Positions 12,665 through 16,165 of a stretch of 16,165 bases of DNA are shown in pieces. Each line of letters opens with the position of its first letter. Position 1 is the first letter of the stretch. The position numbers and the translations under genes were made by a program. The notes under the pieces are model-generated. The model was not told where the DNA came from, made no database searches, and was given only the letters and a program-made list of their open reading frames with translations. The stretch spans positions 1 through 16,165 of the forward strand of contig DBIW01000006.1 of the NCBI GenBank assembly GCA_002296965.1, given 5' to 3'. This DNA comes from Treponema sp. UBA792 (GTDB lineage Bacteria; Spirochaetota; Spirochaetia; Treponematales; Treponemataceae).

Positions 12665-13735
12665 CTACAGATACCTTTGAATGACCTCATAAAGCCGTTC
12701 CGCAGTTCTCCGGAGAGTGAATTTCTCAAGCAGGCTGTCCGGAGAATCCACCGGCTCATCAAGAACCCTGTCAAGATCCACCGCCGGGTCATCCGGATTT
12801 ATGTAGTGCGCGCATCCGCCGTAAATTTCCGGCAGGCATGATGCTTCTGAGATTATTACGGGACAGCCGCAGCTGAGCGCCTCTAGGGGCGGAAGCCCGA
12901 AGCCCTCAAAATATGACGGAAAAATGAAGGCCTTCGCCCTTGTGTATATCGCCTTGACCTCCGCATCAGAAAGGTAGCCCGTCATTATTATGTTTGGCAT
13001 GGAATTTATTCCGTCCAGCTCAGCGGGAACATTGCTTTTCAGGGCCTTTCCGCTTATGACGAACGTCTCGTCAGGAAACAGCTCCGCATGTCTGAGAATC
13101 CATCCGGGATTTTTCCTTGAGGAAAGGCTTCCCAATGTGAAGTAGAACGGCTTTTCCTCAAGCGCAGGAAATCTGCAGAACACGGAGAAATCAGGCTTCA
13201 GCTGACTGTATTCCGCGGACAAACCCGCATAAACCACTGATATCCTCTCCGGGGATATTTTGTATGCTGCCGTAATTGTGCTCTTGGTGTAGTCAGAGAC
13301 GGTGATCACTGCCTTTGCCTTCTTTGCGATTCGCCTGTACATTACACGGCTGTAGAAATTTATGAGCCTGTCCCGTTTCGAGACGAATTCCTGACGGTAA
13401 AGCCTGCAGTAAATGTCATGGATGAATTCAATTCCGGGACAGAGAAAAGGACACGTGTTCGAGAAATCCAGGCTGACTGAATGATGTCTCAGGACATATC
13501 CCTGAAAGTGAATCTGCGTCCATTTCGGCATGAAATCCGCATTGACGGGGAGGGTGACGGTTTTTATGTTTTTAAGTTCGGGAAGATTTTCCGCATTTCT
13601 GGGAACAACCAGCTCGATCTGTCCCGGCCGGACAAAACCGTCCAGATATTTTGTCACCTCGATGGCGACCCTCTCTATTCCCGTAAGATTTCTGCACCAT
13701 GGCTCCCCGTTTATGGAAATTGTCCTGCGTCCCAT
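12665..13735 (-). CDS. GT4-family glycosyltransferase
   Basis: A 356-residue retaining glycosyltransferase with the GT-B fold. The N-terminal half has the acceptor-side T-G-I-E-R-V motif (18-23) and F-I-H-D-I-Y (104-109). The C-terminal half is a 'glycosyl transferases group 1' domain: F-T-L-G-S-L-S-S-R-K-N (199-209), then the E-x7-E donor motif in E-G-F-G-L-P-P-L-E (E277, E285). No signal peptide or membrane helix is evident, so it should act on the cytoplasmic face. The donor sugar cannot be read from sequence; the GDP-heptose genes downstream make a mannosyl- or heptosyltransferase an attractive guess. GGGAG sits seven bases before the ATG. It is the last GC-rich gene before the composition break and lies 30 bases from the AT-rich membrane-protein gene. 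Confidence 0.85.
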   Translation of the reverse strand: MGRRTISINGEPWCRNLTGIERVAIEVTKYLDGFVRPGQIELVVPRNAENLPELKNIKTVTLPVNADFMPKWTQIHFQGYVLRHHSVSLDFSNTCPFLCPGIEFIHDIYCRLYRQEFVSKRDRLINFYSRVMYRRIAKKAKAVITVSDYTKSTITAAYKISPERISVVYAGLSAEYSQLKPDFSVFCRFPALEEKPFYFTLGSLSSRKNPGWILRHAELFPDETFVISGKALKSNVPAELDGINSMPNIIMTGYLSDAEVKAIYTRAKAFIFPSYFEGFGLPPLEALSCGCPVIISEASCLPEIYGGCAHYINPDDPAVDLDRVLDEPVDSPDSLLEKFTLRRTAERLYEVIQRYL

Positions 13736-13765
13736 AAAAATTCTCCCAGAATATGTTTATCGTTT

Positions 13766-15604
13766 TTAAAAGGCCTTTTTAAAAGCCTCGTGGCTTGGAT
13801 ATTCATAGATTTTATAAAATTCGTCTTCGTAAACAAGTTTTCCGTTTGAGTAGACTTTGTAATCCTTTGAATTTTCGTATTCAACTTGTTCTACCAAAAG
13901 GAAAACCGGTTTGTTGCCGTAGTCGTTTGTGTACCAGTCCTTTGGAGCAAGCCACTTTGTAAAATCAAACTTCGGCGTGATTATAACTTTGCCGGTTTTG
14001 CGGTCGCAAGTTAAATTTCCAATTTTTAGGTCGCCATCGGTAAGATAGGTCGCAACCGTTGAATTCCAGAACGTCGCATAGCCGAATTCATAGCCTTTTT
14101 CCTGAATAAATTCGATTGAAGCATGACGTTTTTTGTTTGTATCGGTACTAAAAAGATGCTGCATTATTGAAAAAGACGAAGTAACAAGCACAACAGACCA
14201 AACAACTGCCAAAGTCCACTTTCGCAAATTTGAAAGCTGGCTGTTTTCTACAATGATTGCAATGCAAGGCATAACGTAAATTATAATCGGATAGTAATAT
14301 CTGTTTATGTAGTCCACGTTCAGGTGAAGGAATGTATTGAACAGAAAAGCCGAAACAAAGAATACCATCACAATTCTGTTTGATTTTGGCAAATCCTTTT
14401 TTAAGGCAAGAATCAAATACAAAACGAACAGAAAAATAGCTGCATAAACAAGGCAGTTTATTACGCCGCTTGGAGTAAGAACCGCAACTTCCTGCTTGAA
14501 TCCAAAGGTTTCCAAAAGACCAATCAAAATGTCGCTTAAGGTTGTTTCACCGAACTTGTTGAAATTCATTGAATTCCACTGATGGAACGTAAAAATCTTT
14601 TGAAAAATCAGATTATTGAAAACGTAGCCGGCTCCGCTAAGAATCAAGCCTGAAACGCTTAAAAACACATTCTGATTCTTGAGCCAGAAATTCCTAAAAT
14701 CGGTGATTTTTGTATTAGAATTTTTGTCGCGTCCTTCAATCCACAAGATTGCGAACGTAAGCGGAAGAACAAAAATTATTATGTAGCGGATGCTCGAAAG
14801 TCCGCTCAAAAACGCCCAGACAAAAAAGAAGGCTGTAAAAAACTTTTTGTGCTTAAGCTCGCTGTTCTGCGTAACTTTTATGAACAGTGAAACGTAAATC
14901 AAGCTGAAAACCGCATGCGGAATGTAGTAGTTTTCGCCTGCGCTTACATGCCAAACAATCCAGGACCAAGGAATTACTGTTAAGATGCAGGTTAAAAACT
15001 TGAGCCAGAATTTCTTTATTGAAATCTGATTCAGAAGGAACCACATTGCAAAGAACAGGCACGGAACGCAGAACAAAGTCTGAATCGTTTTTACGGCGTT
15101 AAAGTTGTTTGTGAACAAAAAGCCCAATGCCGAAAAAAACTGCGTATTTATAAAGCGGAATTCTGTGGAATAGTACCACCCTTTTGGCCAGGGCGTTTTT
15201 TCCTTTACACATTCTTTTCCGAGCAGGATTTCCGAAGCCAAATCCGAATCAACAAAAAAGTCGGTTGCGGCATAGTTTGTGTACAAAATCATCACCATCA
15301 AATCCGCGAACAGGACGGAAAGAAGAAGCGTTTTTGACTTGTCGGAATATTTTACAAAAACAAGTGCGTTCACTACGATTACAACAAAAATCGGAACTAA
15401 AAAGAACGATTCAATCGACGGAAGCCATTTTTCAAAATCAAATTCACGGTGAAAAACTTTTTTTGAAAGAATTTCGTAAATCAAACCATAAAATTGATTC
15501 GAAAAAAGAATCAGAATGCTCGAAAGCACAATCGCAGCAATTGAAATTGCCAAAAGTGTGATTGTAGTTTTTTTTGAAAAATATTTTTTTTCTAAAGTTT
15601 CCAT
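13766..15604 (-). CDS. Multi-spanning membrane protein, possible GT-C glycosyltransferase
   Basis: A 612-residue protein I cannot assign to a named family. It has roughly a dozen hydrophobic segments, starting at about residues 13-34, 64-84 and 92-108, and a soluble C-terminal tail of about 110 residues rich in Lys, Tyr and Asp. Between early helices lies an acidic motif V-D-S-D-L-A-S-E (118-125). Lipid-linked-sugar GT-C enzymes carry a catalytic Asp in a comparable early extracytoplasmic loop, and many also have about 12 helices. Base composition is strikingly AT-rich compared with the genes to its left, pointing to transfer. GAGGG lies four bases before the ATG. The start is 19 bases after the toxin stop, so it may share a transcript with the toxin-antitoxin pair. 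A flippase- or O-antigen-polymerase-like role is an alternative. Confidence 0.6.
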   Translation of the reverse strand: METLEKKYFSKKTTITLLAISIAAIVLSSILILFSNQFYGLIYEILSKKVFHREFDFEKWLPSIESFFLVPIFVVIVVNALVFVKYSDKSKTLLLSVLFADLMVMILYTNYAATDFFVDSDLASEILLGKECVKEKTPWPKGWYYSTEFRFINTQFFSALGFLFTNNFNAVKTIQTLFCVPCLFFAMWFLLNQISIKKFWLKFLTCILTVIPWSWIVWHVSAGENYYIPHAVFSLIYVSLFIKVTQNSELKHKKFFTAFFFVWAFLSGLSSIRYIIIFVLPLTFAILWIEGRDKNSNTKITDFRNFWLKNQNVFLSVSGLILSGAGYVFNNLIFQKIFTFHQWNSMNFNKFGETTLSDILIGLLETFGFKQEVAVLTPSGVINCLVYAAIFLFVLYLILALKKDLPKSNRIVMVFFVSAFLFNTFLHLNVDYINRYYYPIIIYVMPCIAIIVENSQLSNLRKWTLAVVWSVVLVTSSFSIMQHLFSTDTNKKRHASIEFIQEKGYEFGYATFWNSTVATYLTDGDLKIGNLTCDRKTGKVIITPKFDFTKWLAPKDWYTNDYGNKPVFLLVEQVEYENSKDYKVYSNGKLVYEDEFYKIYEYPSHEAFKKAF

Positions 15605-15623
15605 ATTACCCTCGCGTGAAAAT

Positions 15624-16004
15624 CTATTTCCAAACAGTTGCTACTGGATATTGAGAAATTATTGAATCAGCGGTCAATAACGTTAGATTTTCTGAAATTG
15701 CCTGACATATTATCAACCTGTCAAATGGATCATTATGAATTTTAGGCAATTCTTTTAATTGTGAAATATGCTCGATATTAATATTCAAAACAGAGTAATC
15801 CTGTTCTATGCAATAATCCATAAGTTCCTTTGGCGTAAAAGGTATTTTTAGTTTCCCTAAATTTCTTTTTATTTCAATTTCCCAAAAAGAAGCCATGCTT
15901 ATAAAAATAGTTTCTTCTGTTTGTAATATATGTTTTACTTTTGAAGACAATTTTTCTGTGCAATCAAGACTGAACAACAAAATATTAGTATCGATTAAAT
16001 ACAT
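15624..16004 (-). CDS. PIN-domain toxin of a type II toxin-antitoxin pair
   Basis: A 126-residue PIN-domain protein, the usual VapC-like size. It starts M-Y-L-I-D-T-N (D5). The other expected acidic residues are E42 in F-W-E-I, D92/D95 in N-D-P-F-D-R and D113 in L-T-A-D, which together would bind Mg2+/Mn2+ for RNA cleavage. The I-H-N-D-P-F-D-R-L-I-I-C-Q-A segment is typical of the PIN subgroup often paired with DUF2281-type antitoxins. The ATG shares one base with the stop of the upstream gene (TGATG), the tight coupling expected for such modules. All catalytic positions are intact. The RNA target is unknown. Composition is AT-rich like its neighbours. Confidence 0.85.
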   Translation of the reverse strand: MYLIDTNILLFSLDCTEKLSSKVKHILQTEETIFISMASFWEIEIKRNLGKLKIPFTPKELMDYCIEQDYSVLNINIEHISQLKELPKIHNDPFDRLIICQAISENLTLLTADSIISQYPVATVWK

Positions 16005-16165
16005 CAGACATAGTCCTTAAAACATTCTGGAGTTTCGTCAAAATCTTCTGACATAAAAATTTTCCCTTTGAACTCTCCAAGTTTTCGTTTGGCTTTTTTT
16101 TCTACTTTAGGATTATTCTTCAATAAATCTGCAATAAATGACAGAAGGGATATTTTTTCATCATA
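16004..16165 (-). CDS. Antitoxin, DUF2281-like, 3' part only (runs off the right edge)
   Basis: Only the last 53 codons and the stop are in the window. The readable product ends K-R-K-L-G-E-F-K-G-K-I-F-M-S-E-D-F-D-E-T, then a short acidic tail ending F-K-D-Y-V. A 'G-x-x-K-G-K-I-x-M-S-x-D-F-D' C-terminus is what I associate with DUF2281/VapB-like antitoxins, where this tail wraps around the PIN toxin. The stop overlaps the toxin start by one base. The N-terminal DNA-binding part and the promoter are outside the window, so autoregulation cannot be judged. Confidence 0.75.
   Translation of the reverse strand, partial: YDEKISLLSFIADLLKNNPKVEKKAKRKLGEFKGKIFMSEDFDETPECFKDYV

Noticed and set aside
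9486..13735. The idea that the whole heptose/GT4/P83 block is a new defence or secretion system
   Set aside because: Each gene has a straightforward family assignment in sugar activation, glycosyl transfer or known spirochaete antigens, and no nuclease, sensor or transporter module is linked apart from the toxin-antitoxin pair.
1..13740. Very frequent TTCCG/CGGAA words throughout the window, considered as an uptake or recombination motif
   Set aside because: They fall mostly in coding sequence, in all phases of common codon pairs (for example TCC-GGA), with no fixed spacing or orientation bias that I could see; codon preference explains them.
1..16165. CRISPR arrays, tRNA/rRNA genes, transposases, integrases and attachment sites
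   Set aside because: Looked for and not found. The only regular repeats are the coding heptads at 8229-8729, and no cloverleaf-forming or mobile-element sequence was recognised.

Overview
The window looks like chromosomal DNA of a spirochaete, most likely a Treponema-type bacterium. The best marker is the minus-strand gene at 7746-9425. Its product has the architecture of the P83/100 antigen family, which I know only from Borrelia and Treponema: signal peptide, conserved N-terminal domain, long Ala/Glu/Gln/Lys heptad region and conserved C-terminal domain. Everything from 1 to about 13,740 is fairly GC-rich (38 G/C in the 60 bases at 10081-10140). From about 13,750 to the end it is clearly AT-rich (19 G/C in the 60 bases at 14401-14460), so the right edge looks acquired.

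Layout. (1) 1-996, minus: hdrB and the start of hdrC, two iron-sulfur electron-transfer subunits related to heterodisulfide reductase, overlapping by 8 bases. (2) 1115-3935, minus: dat and ddc, an aminotransferase/decarboxylase pair that should convert aspartate semialdehyde to 2,4-diaminobutyrate and then 1,3-diaminopropane; the genes overlap by 20 bases. (3) 3936-4288: a divergent intergenic region with a good sigma-70 promoter and a structured leader of about 160 nt. (4) 4289-7460, plus: rpsF-ssb-rpsR-rplI-dnaB (S6, SSB, S18, L9, replicative helicase), a classic ribosome/replication operon, with an intrinsic terminator between rplI and dnaB. (5) 7461-7745: convergent intergenic region with two hairpins. 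(6) 7746-9425, minus: P83/100-family protein with its own extended -10 promoter. (7) 9525-12587, minus: hddA, gmhA and a fused hddC-gmhB, which together cover every step from sedoheptulose 7-phosphate to GDP-D-glycero-D-manno-heptose; a GT4 glycosyltransferase (12665-13735) lies just upstream. (8) 13766-16165, minus and AT-rich: a 612-residue multi-spanning membrane protein that looks like a GT-C glycosyltransferase, then a PIN-domain toxin and the 3' end of its antitoxin.

How the parts fit. The GT-C-like protein, the GT4 enzyme and the GDP-heptose enzymes read as one surface-glycan block that supplies an activated heptose and transfers sugars. P83/100, an exported protein, lies directly downstream. 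The toxin-antitoxin pair and the composition break mark a probable junction of transferred DNA.

I see no CRISPR array, tRNA, rRNA, insertion sequence or prophage gene, and no clearly new multi-gene system. The most interesting signals are regulatory: a rpsF leader in which one CU-rich segment can pair either with the rpsF ribosome binding site or with an upstream decoy Shine-Dalgarno sequence, and a near-consensus promoter that places the hddA start codon at the predicted transcription start.
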